From Tenebrio molitor (Eukaryota; Arthropoda; Insecta; Coleoptera; Tenebrionidae): 64,000 nucleotides of DNA. Positions 1 to 8,991 of the stretch are shown here, one piece after another. The stretch is from positions 22,506,001 to 22,570,000 of the forward strand of contig NC_091047.1 of assembly GCF_963966145.1 (NCBI RefSeq), given 5' to 3'. The notes under the pieces were generated by a model. The model did not search any database. It was not told the origin of the DNA and saw nothing but the letters and a program-made list of their open reading frames with translations. Numbering within the stretch: the stretch's first letter is position 1; each line of letters starts with the position of its first letter. The translations under genes and the position numbers were made by a program.

Positions 1-1022
1 CGAACGAAAAAAAAACAACTCGTTCTTGAAAGAATCTTTTCTGTTGACAATGTCTTCAGAAATAAAAGGTTTCAACACTTTCAATGTCAATGGCTTGTTT
101 CACTATGAATTTAAAAACAATCTTCATTGGTTTTAGGGCTGTTTCTTCTTCATCTGGTACAGAAGATTTGTCAATACACTGACAGAAAATTCTCTTAGGA
201 AGGTCATTGAGTTATCAACGAATTTTTTTCTAGCTTAAACGGAGCTCCTTGTTCAACAATTTTTCAGGAGATTTCTGATCCTGAATTTGATCTTCTTCTC
301 AGTGAAAAACAGTTTTCCTGACACCCATATTTTATTAACTTATTTCTAGATATTTTACACTTTTACAGTGGTCTTCTTTTCTTCAAATAAAAGACAACTA
401 GGATTTTCTTAACATAGCATTTAGAAGTCTTCGTAAAATGTAGTAACTACACTGCTAAAATGTGATACCGTTTCCTTAACAAAAGAGAAACCTGTGCCTA
501 ATTGATTACACTGTAATAGTACTAGCAACATCTTTTATAAATGTTGTTATTCTTGGCCCGACATTATGAAGTGCAATTGACCCCAAAACAATCTACACGA
601 TCAGTCTTACCACAACATATGTACATTCTTGTTCTCTTTTCTAATCTGTTTTATTGCGATGCTCAATAAGTCTTTTCATGTATTTCTTGTTCGTAATTTA
701 AATTGCAATTACCAAGAAATCGCAAGTACACGAGGCAATGTTCTTCGACATAGAAAGTTTCAGTGAGATATGTTTATTTTTAAAAGAACAATTTTAAGAA
801 TTTTGTTAAGGCAGCACGGTCATCGCTGTAAGAAAGAAACTGTGCTGGATTTACCGAGACTGAACCATGAGTAACAACTTTAGTTACAACAACGTTTCAA
901 CGCTAATTATATCATAAAATTTTAGGCTAAATTTGGACGACTTGTAGTCGACGATGATCTTCTGCAGATTCTGAACTTGAAGAGAAACTCAATTCTATTC
1001 CATCTGTGGATTGTCATCTCAA
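1..1022. other. Host intergenic DNA, nothing recognised
   Basis: AT-rich non-coding sequence. No open frame over 60 codons on either strand and no recognisable RNA gene or repeat was seen by eye. Confidence 0.5.
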
Positions 1023-1944
1023 GTATAATTCAATTTTTACCCTTTTGCGAAGACGTCATTATCTAGTAACTTTACGTATGTTTGAGCTAGGATCAGAAAC
1101 AAATTTGAATTGATCATAAATAACTATAAATGTGTCAAATTTGTTGACAATTGCTTCGAAAGGTTATGTTTGTAATCAATACAGGTGTTTTCAAAGTTGA
1201 GGTGTTCCTTTTAACATGTGATAGTATGCGTTGTTCTAAAGAGTTTTAGCCAAAATCACCTTAGTAAAATGTATACGCAAATGAAGATACAATAAGTTTA
1301 TTTTTTTGAAATTTTTGAAACCGGACCTGCTCAAATTTGCGCTGATTTGTTAGAAATCAGCCGACAAAAAAAATCAAATGAGCATGGACGTTAATCAAAA
1401 ATACTGTCAGAGTTGTCCTCTAATTAGTCGGAATGGCTTTATCATTACGAAAATAATGAGCTCACAGATATGTTGCTAATGTATGGGCAATGTTATCACG
1501 TTATCAGAATGCAGCTGCGGCGTCCAGAAAGTACGCAGAACGATTTCCAGAAAAACACCATCCTGGGCCGCGTCAGTTATTAATCTAGTACAGCCGAGAA
1601 ATAGACAGGACCGGACTCAAAATTTTAGAAAACAATAAAAATATACAATCAATTATCTCCGTTGATACAAACATTTTACTAAGAAGATTTAGGCTAAAAT
1701 TCTTAAGAATAATGTATAGTACCTCGTGTTACAAGGAACGCCTCAACTTCGAAAACACCCTGTATAATAAGTGGAAGAAATTAAAAATTGTCAAATTGAC
1801 AGGAGCATAAAATAACCTCAAAGTGACCATCAATAAATAAACGTGCCTTTTTTTTGTTTTTTTCTGTTTCTGTCGTTTCAATAAAGAGAAAGCGAGGAAG
1901 GAAATCGTGACGTCACCTCAAAAGGGTAAAAATTGGACTCTAGA
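1023..1944 (+). mobile_element. MITE-like inverted-repeat element, interrupted copy
   Basis: The two ends are inverted copies built around TTTTTACCCTTTTG and a GACGTCA motif. The same element lies in reverse orientation at 59803-60144, where it is only 342 bp. The extra length here is a second element inserted at 1182-1764. No coding capacity. The superfamily cannot be settled by eye. Confidence 0.8.
1182..1764. mobile_element. TA-flanked MITE nested in another MITE
   Basis: Inverted repeats of roughly 150 bp; the ends read CAGGTGTTTTC and, on the other strand, CAGGGTGTTTTC. It is flanked by TA at 1180-1181 and 1765-1766. The uninterrupted host element at 59803-60144 provides the empty site. 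TA duplication and CAGGGTG-like ends fit a Tc1/mariner-type non-autonomous element. No coding frame. Confidence 0.8.
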
Positions 1945-3407
1945 ACAGAAAGGTACCCAAGTAGGGTTCAACAAAAACTTCCCTCTATCAATTTCATCCA
2001 TTTAGATTGGAAAATAAACCCTTTCTGAGTCCAATTGGACTGGAATAAGACTTGAAGGATAAATCCTTTTCAATAATACGAGTATTAGGTGCGGGAGGTC
2101 AATTGCCAGAATATGTCGTCACCTTGAGCAAAGTAGGGACTTCGTCGAAAAATGATTAAATTGTCAGCACGGACGAATTACCAAAGAATTCTACTGTGAT
2201 GGGGTGAAGAGATTTAAAAGAGTGGTTTATCTTCCATATGAAAATATAACGATATCCGGCAGGAATTGAAGAAATATATCGTTCCAGTGAAAGGAATTTG
2301 ACAGCTGCGACATCGAAAAATGATATTTTTTTTTTGTACAAAATAAAAAAAGATACATAATGGATATACGATTTAATTTTTTTTGTATTCTTCACCTGAG
2401 TTTCTTTTTCAACATCTACATTGTTTATGGGAGGACCCAATATAAGTTTAGTAATTATTTCTTGGTGCCATAAAAACATTATTTTCAGTACATTTCGATT
2501 GAATTTGACTTTAAGAGTAGAAGTGAGTCTTTTTGTGCTAAGCCCTCGACTTCGTCTGGGTCGGCAACTGGGCGAAACACAAAAAGACCTTCTACTCAGA
2601 ATGTGTACCCTTGGTGCATCTGGTCTCAAGTTCAAGTCAAAGAGATTAATGCACAATTGAACAGCCTCCCGGATAAATAATAATCCCTCTGCAGACACCT
2701 CACGAAACAATATTTCTGGTGCGGTGCCGCCGCCGCGTGTCCAGACAATTAAAATTAACTTTGCAATCCCAGCTTGGCGCGAAGAAAATATGGGCTTTAA
2801 CCCCAAGTGGCTTTTGTAGTGTTGCTCAGAAGTATTCAGTCGCGATAAGCAATTAGAGAGTATTTAATAGCTAATTAGCGAGCAACAAACAAACTTGTCC
2901 TTTTTTGTAATCTCGCCTGGTAAAATTTTTGCCGTCGCCGCATCTTAATTGCATTTATATTTCGATACAGCACATGCGATCGGCCTCTCAATATTAAAGT
3001 GCAATTATCCAACGCCTCTAATTAAAACCGGTGATAAATAAAAGTCCCCGCTGATATTTACGAGTGGGTCGCACCCTAGTTCTTTCTACCAACATTTTTG
3101 CTCCATCTCTGGGAATTTACGGAGTGGTCCGGGCATCGACAGTATCTGGTCGGTTTTCTCGTATTTACAATTTTACATTTCTCAGCCATATTTCTTAAAT
3201 GACAGTCGAGTAATACACACAAACCATATAAATTTTCTACTGTAGTAAATTCGCTATAAATTTTAGATTCCTCGAGAAAGTAAAAAAATGAGAAATCGTA
3301 TTCCACATGGGAATGTTCAAATATTTAGAAGCGTTTGATTTAGGACCCAAATAGGCGCTGCTCATTTGATGTCAAATTAAATTTATGTAAAGGTCATCTT
3401 TGCAAGT
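1945..3407. other. Host intergenic DNA
   Basis: Non-coding. It includes a somewhat GC-richer patch at about 2530-2810 and another at about 2900-3060. Long open frames exist here on both strands (for example 2156-2806 minus) but resemble no protein family and have no supporting signals, so I treat them as chance. Confidence 0.45.
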
Positions 3408-3413
3408 TCAGTC
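3408..3413. repeat. Polinton target-site duplication, left copy
   Basis: The hexamer TCAGTC lies directly outside the left terminal repeat and is repeated exactly at 21202-21207 outside the right one. A 6-bp duplication is the known Polinton hallmark. Confidence 0.95.
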
Positions 3414-3661
3414 AGTAGTTATATAGTGCTGGTTCTGGCTCACTCAAAAATCGCGTTTTAGACTCATGTGTTTTGCGTGACCTTCAACTGTATCAGTCAT
3501 GTCGCGATCAAAACGCTAGTTTTAATTTGCGTTTGTAGTTTAGTCAAAACATAGTTTTTGATTCAGAGTAAATTATCTGATCATTACATCCGTTTTGGTT
3601 CCATCAAAACATGGTTTTTGATTCAGGTAAATAAGCGGTATTTTGCGTGACTTATATTTTT
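3414..3661 (+). repeat. Left terminal inverted repeat of Polinton
   Basis: About 248 bp, inverted relative to 20953-21201. It matches without change over positions 3414-3608 and then diverges slightly, with a one-base indel near 3609 and a few substitutions near 3625-3655. Starts with AG, as Polinton ends do. These ends are the likely integrase substrates and replication-initiation sites. Confidence 0.95.
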
Positions 3662-3762
3662 ATGAGCTAGAAACATTGCGGAAGATATTGAAGTTTCATA
3701 TTTCTGTGTTCTCTGCAAAACATAGTTTTTTATTCATGCAAATAAGTAGTATTTTGCATGAT
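3544..3762 (+). repeat. Reiterated motifs in and beside the left terminal repeat
   Basis: A 22-bp motif close to TCAAAACATAGTTTTTGATT occurs three times (3544-3565, 3604-3625, 3714-3735). A second motif like TATTTTGCGTGAC occurs at about 3469-3481, 3638-3651 and 3749-3762. The third pair lies outside the region shared with the right end, so it is unique to the left. Possible binding sites for replication, integration or transcription factors; that role is inference. Confidence 0.7.
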
Positions 3763-3895
3763 CTTTATTTTTCTGAAGGGGTCATTGTGTTTTCATTCAT
3801 CTAAACATTGAGGTAGTGGGGGATCATTTTATAATTGTATGCTGAACTTACATTTTCATAGTATTAAAGCAGCTGCATAGTATCAAAATTAAGCG

Positions 3896-4210
3896 ATGAG
3901 TCATTTCTTAAAATCTATAAACGAAGAAACTCATCTTGTGCCATATGTGAGGCCAAGTTATTTAGAAATTGATAGAAGATTCCCCATTAAAAGATTTATT
4001 AAGACGGAAACTCAGTTTGGTGAACAAGTAGTCGTTGATTGTAGTGAATTTAAAACGCCTCTTCCACAACGGTTTACAGAAAAATTTAGCGAAAAAGTTA
4101 TTCAAACTATAAACAATTTATTGAAACAAGGAAAAAACATTTTTATGGTTAGTGAAGGAATAGTTGGAAGAACAACCAATATCAAGTTTGTTGAACAGAC
4201 AGAAGAATAA
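3896..4210 (+). CDS. Subterminal Polinton protein, left paralogue
   Basis: A 104-residue protein of unknown function, the first gene inside the left terminal repeat, transcribed inward. It is a clear paralogue of the protein at 20321-20644 next to the right repeat: about 57 of 101 aligned positions are identical without gaps. The best-kept stretches are QFG-QVVVDC near residues 40-49, LPQRFT near 56-61 and TTNI near 93-96. The alternation of short hydrophobic strands with charged turns suggests a small beta-rich domain, possibly nucleic-acid binding, but I cannot name the fold. The start chosen aligns with the conserved Met-Ser of the paralogue. Confidence 0.85.
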   Translation: MSHFLKSINEETHLVPYVRPSYLEIDRRFPIKRFIKTETQFGEQVVVDCSEFKTPLPQRFTEKFSEKVIQTINNLLKQGKNIFMVSEGIVGRTTNIKFVEQTEE

Positions 4211-4239
4211 ATTTTTCTGGAGCTACACGAGAAAAAAAA

Positions 4240-4386
4240 ATGCCTGTTCCGATTAAATATAAGTGTCCATCATGCAAAGGTGAAAGTGATATGGAAGGTG
4301 TCAGATGTCTTCCTTGCGCCATGCATGATTTAATTAAGAGTCAACATTTTAAACATTTTTTACGAGAATATAGAACTAAAGAGTGA
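4240..4386 (+). CDS. 48-residue zinc-ribbon-like protein
   Basis: A short open frame 29 bases after the preceding gene and on the same strand. It contains four cysteines at residues 9, 12, 23 and 26 in a CX2C-X10-CX2C arrangement (CPSC and CLPC), typical of a small zinc ribbon, followed by a basic, aromatic helix-like tail ending in RTKE. A polyadenylation hexamer AATAAA follows at 4454-4459. A possible role is DNA/RNA binding or transcription control; function unknown. The cysteine spacing and tight placement support a real gene, but the short length lowers certainty. Confidence 0.6.
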   Translation: MPVPIKYKCPSCKGESDMEGVRCLPCAMHDLIKSQHFKHFLREYRTKE

Positions 4387-4453
4387 ATTTGTGTGTTCCT
4401 AAATGTTATTATTATTTATTTGAAATTGTATATTTTGTAGTAATGTAAATATA

Positions 4454-4636
4454 AATAAACTTTCACATATTCATGTTGTTTTATTGCTACTATCACTACC
4501 ATATTGTGATGTAAAATATTGCTTAATCACAATTATGTGAAGGTTGAAGATGCTGACTTAGGTTAGTCATCTCTATCCGGATGATTATGAACTGCAAAGT
4601 AAGGAAATAATGAAATAAAACACTAGATTCTTTATT
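4454..4636. terminator. Convergent polyadenylation region
   Basis: AATAAA on the plus strand at 4454-4459 follows the 48-residue gene. The reverse hexamer TTTATT at 4631-4636 gives AATAAA on the minus strand just past the integrase stop. Transcription from both sides therefore appears to end in this gap. Confidence 0.55.
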
Positions 4637-4673
4637 ATAATTTTATTAAAAATATAAATTACATTTGAATGTA

Positions 4674-5636
4674 TTATGTGATGCTACTTTTATCAATCCA
4701 ACTGTTGTGTGTGTTGTTTAGTCCTAACCATTTGACATACATTTTTTTTCCTTTTTTTCTTAAAACTTTTTCCACCAAGTAAATATCCGAATGTTTTACT
4801 TTCTGCAATTCTTCTTCATAAAATCCTCCTAATATATCTTCGCCCTGTACATCTTTTAATAAATATGTTGTTGGATTAGTTAGCTTTACTTTTTTAACAA
4901 TGAAAATTTCGTTTGACCAATTGGCTGTATAAGATTTATCAAAAATTTGACGATGTTTACTTATTCGTACATGATCACCAACAGAAAATTTATTATGTAC
5001 ATTTGCAAGCTTTATATGAGTATAAATTGATTTCAATATTGATCTTTCATTGCTTTTTTTAACATTTGCGGGTGTAGTTTTAATTGTGCTGTGATATTTG
5101 TTGTTATATTCGTTGGCGATTTTATCTAATATATTGACCCATTTATAATTTCCTTGAAAACTAAATTGTACCCACATTAATTGCTTTAGCGTTCTGTTGA
5201 CCCGTTCAACTATAGATGCTTTAATAGAACTGAACGTACTATAATGATTAATTTTACGTTTTTTCATTAAACTTTGAAATTTTGTATTAAAAAACTCTTT
5301 ACCGTTGTCAGTCTGTAAGTTTTTAGGTGGTGGTTTTACTTTTAGTAAAATATTCTCCATTGCTGTACTCACATCAATAGAATTTTTTGTCTTTAATGGA
5401 GCCATCCAGACGTACTTAGAAAAGCAATCAATTACAACTAAAATGTATTTAAATTGTTGATTTTCTTTGGCATATGGAATCATTTCCACAAGATCAGCTT
5501 GCAATGTTTCATTTAGTCCTTTAATTATAATACGACGACGTTTGAATTTTTTTCTTGCAGGCTTATGTAATTCTTTTACGATATCCATTTTGATGGAAGT
5601 AGGTTTATAACCATTATCTTTTAATTTGGAAACCAT
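4674..5636 (-). CDS. INT: Polinton retroviral-type integrase with chromodomain
   Basis: A 320-residue DDE integrase of the rve superfamily, which inserts the element DNA into the host genome and creates the 6-bp duplication. Catalytic residues are visible as Asp48 (QADLVEM), Asp110 (QTDNGKEF) and Glu144 (SIVERVNRT); the last two are separated by 33 residues. The C-terminal part contains an SH3-like basic domain (around GDHVRISK) and ends with a chromodomain-like stretch from about residue 283 (YLVEKVLRKKGKKMYVKWLG), which in this family is thought to guide integration through chromatin marks. I see no stop or frameshift. The frame ends within the chromodomain, which is near the usual end for Polinton integrases. 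It heads the leftmost end of a four-gene minus-strand block. Confidence 0.95.
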   Translation of the reverse strand: MVSKLKDNGYKPTSIKMDIVKELHKPARKKFKRRRIIIKGLNETLQADLVEMIPYAKENQQFKYILVVIDCFSKYVWMAPLKTKNSIDVSTAMENILLKVKPPPKNLQTDNGKEFFNTKFQSLMKKRKINHYSTFSSIKASIVERVNRTLKQLMWVQFSFQGNYKWVNILDKIANEYNNKYHSTIKTTPANVKKSNERSILKSIYTHIKLANVHNKFSVGDHVRISKHRQIFDKSYTANWSNEIFIVKKVKLTNPTTYLLKDVQGEDILGGFYEEELQKVKHSDIYLVEKVLRKKGKKMYVKWLGLNNTHNSWIDKSSIT

Positions 5637-5644
5637 GCTTATTA

Positions 5645-6094
5645 TTAATGTTTTATAATCGCTTTTTCATCATTGACTGACTGATTTTCAAATTTTATTG
5701 GACATTTAACAATTATTTGCGCAAATAAACATTTAAATTTATTGTTTTTAGTTTTCGATGTACTTTGTTTAACAACAAATGATATACTTGTTCCAAATTG
5801 CATTTGATAATTCAAAGCTTGTTCTTTAGTAAATAATTTATCATTTAAACTTATAAGAACCTCTTCATTGTTTAGAAGAATCTTTTCAATGGTACCCTGT
5901 TCTAATGGAAATTTATAATCAACTCTGTCAAATCCTATAATATATTTATTATCTACAATGGCATTAGCTTCAAATTTTAAAATTACGTTATAAAACATAT
6001 ATGAGGATGAAAGAATTTCTTTGTCACTAAACTTTGTCAATACCAATTGTGGATTTTTAACTAAGTGACGTCCAAATTTATCAAGCGTCATCAT
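5645..6094 (-). CDS. Conserved Polinton protein of unknown function, 149 aa
   Basis: A 149-residue protein starting with two adjacent methionines (MMTLDKFGRHL); either could be the start. The TLDKFGRH opening is one I associate with Polinton/adintovirus proteins encoded near the integrase, but I know of no assigned function. It appears beta-rich with many short hydrophobic strands and no membrane segment. Its start overlaps the stop of the next upstream gene (6091-7206) as ATGA, and its stop lies 8 bases before the integrase start. Such spacing implies coupled expression or leaky scanning from a shared transcript. A structural or virion-associated role is possible. Confidence 0.75.
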   Translation of the reverse strand: MMTLDKFGRHLVKNPQLVLTKFSDKEILSSSYMFYNVILKFEANAIVDNKYIIGFDRVDYKFPLEQGTIEKILLNNEEVLISLNDKLFTKEQALNYQMQFGTSISFVVKQSTSKTKNNKFKCLFAQIIVKCPIKFENQSVNDEKAIIKH

Positions 6095-7206
6095 TCAATA
6101 ATACCAGATTCACGCAATTCTTCTACAATTGAAACTATTTCGTTATTGTGACCCGAATGTCCCGCTGTCTGCGAAGCAACTAATAACCGAAGTCTTTCGA
6201 CTAATTCATTTGGATCATCCCAGTAAACATAATTTATTGGATAATTATTTGTTTCTTTTATCATACCTTTACCGATGGCTTTTCTTGGTCTTTTAGGAGT
6301 TTCAGTATAATTTTGAGATGGAAAGTATAAGGGAGCAATAACTGATTTATATTTATCAGATCTAAGGCGAATTGGAGCAGAAGGATCAAAGTTAGGACGA
6401 CAAGCATTGCCTAAATCCAAAATCTCTTTATATGTACTCAAGTCATTTTGTGTATACTTTTTAGGATTGTTTTTAAATAAAAGTTCATAGAGTCCCGGTG
6501 TTGTTTTATAAAAGTTGTTATCTACTTTAATGTCTTTGCCCATAAACTCTACAACAGATGAACCAATGAAGAATTTCTCTTGAAAGCTGTCGTGTCTTAT
6601 GCCAGTCCTATGATCAAATTCTCGTTTCTTATCAAGAATCATAGCACTTATATATTGTCGTGGTATTTCATCAAAACTTTCTAAGTACTCAGTAAATAAA
6701 TCTGTTCCAACAATATTTGAAATATTATTTTTACTTTCTTCAACTGAATTTTCAATTAACTCATCTAGTTCTATATTGTCTACATTTTCAGGTTCCTCTA
6801 TAAAACTTTCTGGTTCTACCTCCCTTTTTAAAACTGATGCATCATGTGATGTACTTTGAAGTAGCTTATCAATTTCATTCAAATCAACTTTATCATCTTT
6901 TATTGAATCCATTCTTTTTTGAAGTTTAGAGATTCTATCCGAAAGAGTAAGCTTATTTTCGACGGGAATAATTTGTTTAAATGTTTCTTGTTTTTCTTCT
7001 TTAGGTTTAAAGTTGTTGACAATGCCTTTTTCTTGTAACTGATTGGATATTGTTTCAAGTCTTTTGGTAATAGGAGAAAAGGTGTTTTCATAAATAGACT
7101 CATCTTGTTTTAGCAAAGTCATTTTTCGCTTTACTTCATCTCTTTTCTTAATTAATTTTTTTAGATTGTCTGTGTCTGTATCATTAACTCTACTTTTTAA
7201 ATTCAT
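6091..7206 (-). CDS. Conserved Polinton protein with N-terminal coiled coil
   Basis: About 371 residues if translation starts at the internal Met at 7206 (MNLKSR). The frame also opens ten residues earlier at 7236 with a hydrophobic leader that looks less likely. The N-terminal third is highly charged with heptad-like Lys/Glu/Leu (coiled coil), followed by an acidic linker. The C-terminal half carries the parts I recognise from other Polintons/adintoviruses: FFIGSS, a TPGLYELLFKN segment, YVYWDDPNELVERLRLL and a final NNEIVSIVEELRESG. No enzymatic motif is seen and the function is unknown; coiled coil plus conserved C-terminal module would suit a scaffold or minor virion protein. Stop and next start overlap by ATGA. 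Confidence 0.8.
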   Translation of the reverse strand: MNLKSRVNDTDTDNLKKLIKKRDEVKRKMTLLKQDESIYENTFSPITKRLETISNQLQEKGIVNNFKPKEEKQETFKQIIPVENKLTLSDRISKLQKRMDSIKDDKVDLNEIDKLLQSTSHDASVLKREVEPESFIEEPENVDNIELDELIENSVEESKNNISNIVGTDLFTEYLESFDEIPRQYISAMILDKKREFDHRTGIRHDSFQEKFFIGSSVVEFMGKDIKVDNNFYKTTPGLYELLFKNNPKKYTQNDLSTYKEILDLGNACRPNFDPSAPIRLRSDKYKSVIAPLYFPSQNYTETPKRPRKAIGKGMIKETNNYPINYVYWDDPNELVERLRLLVASQTAGHSGHNNEIVSIVEELRESGIIE

Positions 7207-7327
7207 AGTTAATACAAATACGCAAAACGTTATCAAATCGTAAAAGCGTTACAAAGCGTTAACAAACTGCTTCTAAAACTGTGGAATTTGGTACTTTGTT
7301 TTGTTTATATAGTTTTTCTTACTGAAA

Positions 7328-8065
7328 TTAAGGTTGTATGAAGCAATCAAAACCTTTTCTATAACCTCCACTATTGAAATCTTTTTCTTTGTCAATTACT
7401 AAAAAATTGAATTTATCCTGCCAACATAAATGACACATTTCTTTAAATTGTTCATAAGTGAGCTCCGAACTAACGTTGTCTCTATAAATGCGAAGTAAAT
7501 TTAACTCATCTTGTTTAAATACTATTAAAAAATTTGCATTGTCTCTAATTAATTGTTTCGGAATTTTGGTATAAGTCTGACACAAATAGAAACAGTCAAT
7601 ATTTTTATGTCTACCCATACTAAAATATTCTCTCATAACATTTTGTTTATCGCAAGCTACATCATCAAAAATTATTAAGGAATTAGGTTTAACTTCTGAT
7701 GAAGAGGGAATATTATTTTCTAGATTATTAAATGCAAAGAAATTCATTCCTTTTATAGGTTTTAATAATGTTTCTAAATACTGATATTTTGGTTGAAATA
7801 ATGATTTTGAAAAAACATAGACGTTTTCAAATCGCAATCCATTAGGATGTTCAATTAAACTTATCATTGTATTGGTTTTACCACAGTTTGATGGTCCTAC
7901 AATAAGACAACGTATAGTTGAGGGAAAAAGTCCTCCATGTCTTTTTTTGTTAATAGTTTTAAAATCATTGTTTGAAACTTGTAGTGTTATTGGTTGTTGT
8001 ACTATTCGCATTTTGCATGAAACTAATGAGAAAAATTTCTGTAAACTATAAATATTCTTATCCAA
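7328..8065 (-). CDS. ATP: DNA-packaging ATPase (FtsK/HerA type)
   Basis: A 245-residue P-loop ATPase of the A32/FtsK-HerA group that pumps genome DNA into preformed capsids. Walker A is GPSNCGKT at residues 57-64 and Walker B is LIIFDD at about 130-135; a polar sensor-like stretch follows (CQTYTKIP). An internal Met at residue 19 (MRIVQQ), position 8011, may be the true start because family homology begins around there. It is the promoter-proximal gene of the minus-strand block, divergent from the PLA2 gene. Intact. Confidence 0.93.
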   Translation of the reverse strand: MDKNIYSLQKFFSLVSCKMRIVQQPITLQVSNNDFKTINKKRHGGLFPSTIRCLIVGPSNCGKTNTMISLIEHPNGLRFENVYVFSKSLFQPKYQYLETLLKPIKGMNFFAFNNLENNIPSSSEVKPNSLIIFDDVACDKQNVMREYFSMGRHKNIDCFYLCQTYTKIPKQLIRDNANFLIVFKQDELNLLRIYRDNVSSELTYEQFKEMCHLCWQDKFNFLVIDKEKDFNSGGYRKGFDCFIQP

Positions 8066-8124
8066 ACCTGTTTTGTTTTAGTTGTGTTTTAGTTGGTAAA
8101 ACCTAAACTTCATAAAGTCTATAT
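8066..8124. promoter_or_regulatory. Divergent promoter region between ATPase and PLA2 genes
   Basis: Only 59 bp (113 bp if the ATPase starts at 8011) separate the two divergent blocks, so a bidirectional late-type promoter is expected here. The interval contains repeated GTTTTAGTTG-like motifs and a TATAT just before the plus-strand start. The role is inferred from layout. Confidence 0.5.
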
Positions 8125-8991
8125 ATGGCAGTAAAAAAACGAAAGCGTAACAGTCAAGTAAAAACGGTTAAAAAGAGATATAGTGGACGTGGTATTCTAA
8201 ATTCGGTGATAAATAAGCTACCCGTAGAACTTCATATTCCGGGTTATAATTATTGTGGACCAGGAACAAAACTATCAAAACGGCTTTCCCGAGGCGATAA
8301 AGGAGTTAATGATTTGGATGAAGCCTGCAAGGAACATGATATCGCTTATAATAAGAGTTTAGATCTAATCAATAGACATAAAGCAGACCGTGTCTTATTA
8401 GAGAAAGCAAAGCTTAGATTACGTTCTTCTAATTCTTCACTTGGAGAAAAAACTGCGGCTTTGGGTGTTGCATCTGCAATGAAAGCTAAATTAACACTTG
8501 GAATGGGTTGTTCATCAGCAAAAAAATCTCAGCGCTCAAAAACTAAATTTAAGAAAAGTAAAAAAGGATTAGGGTTTAACCAACTAAGAAAAATTGCAAA
8601 AACAGCAATTAAAGGAAAGAAGTTTAAAAACAACATTGACGTTATAAAAGCAGCAGTAAAAGCTGTAAAATCAGTAAAAAACAAAAGTCCTATTAAACAT
8701 ACACGCACTATTCCTATACCAAAAACTGGTGGATTTTTACCGCTTATTCCAATTTTTGCTGCATTAGGGGCCTTAGGTTCTTTAGGTGGTGGTGCTGCAG
8801 CAATTGCAAAAGCAGTAAATGATACTAAAGCAGCTAAAGAACAACTTAAAGAAACTCAAAGACATAATCAAAATATGGAAGCCATTGCATTAAATAAGTC
8901 TAAATCAGGAAAAGGATTGTTTTTAAAACCTTATAAAAAGGGATTCGGTCTTTTTTTAGGACCATGGAAATCACCAAGGACATTCCTATAA
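8125..8991 (+). CDS. PLA2-domain minor virion protein with membrane-active tail
   Basis: A 288-residue basic protein. The N-terminus has a nuclear-localisation-like run (KKRKR at 4-8). A parvovirus-type phospholipase A2 motif follows: calcium loop YCGPGT at 43-48 and catalytic HD with downstream Tyr (CKEHDIAY, His71/Asp72/Tyr75). Residues 202-229 are Gly/Ala-rich and hydrophobic (GGFLPLIPIFAALGALG), resembling the membrane-active part of minor capsid proteins, and the tail has GLFLKPYKKGFGLFLGP-type repeats. Probable role: penetration of the endosomal membrane during entry. Its last 28 bases overlap the protease gene in another frame. The adenovirus pVI/pX-like comparison for the tail is inference. 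Confidence 0.88.
   Translation: MAVKKRKRNSQVKTVKKRYSGRGILNSVINKLPVELHIPGYNYCGPGTKLSKRLSRGDKGVNDLDEACKEHDIAYNKSLDLINRHKADRVLLEKAKLRLRSSNSSLGEKTAALGVASAMKAKLTLGMGCSSAKKSQRSKTKFKKSKKGLGFNQLRKIAKTAIKGKKFKNNIDVIKAAVKAVKSVKNKSPIKHTRTIPIPKTGGFLPLIPIFAALGALGSLGGGAAAIAKAVNDTKAAKEQLKETQRHNQNMEAIALNKSKSGKGLFLKPYKKGFGLFLGPWKSPRTFL

Noticed and set aside
2156..2806. 216-codon minus-strand frame in host DNA
   Set aside because: No family resemblance, mixed composition, overlapping frames on the other strand; likely chance.
3414..3661. LTR-retrotransposon interpretation of the terminal repeat and integrase
   Set aside because: The repeats are inverted, not direct, and there is no reverse transcriptase; polymerase B and capsid genes fit a Polinton.
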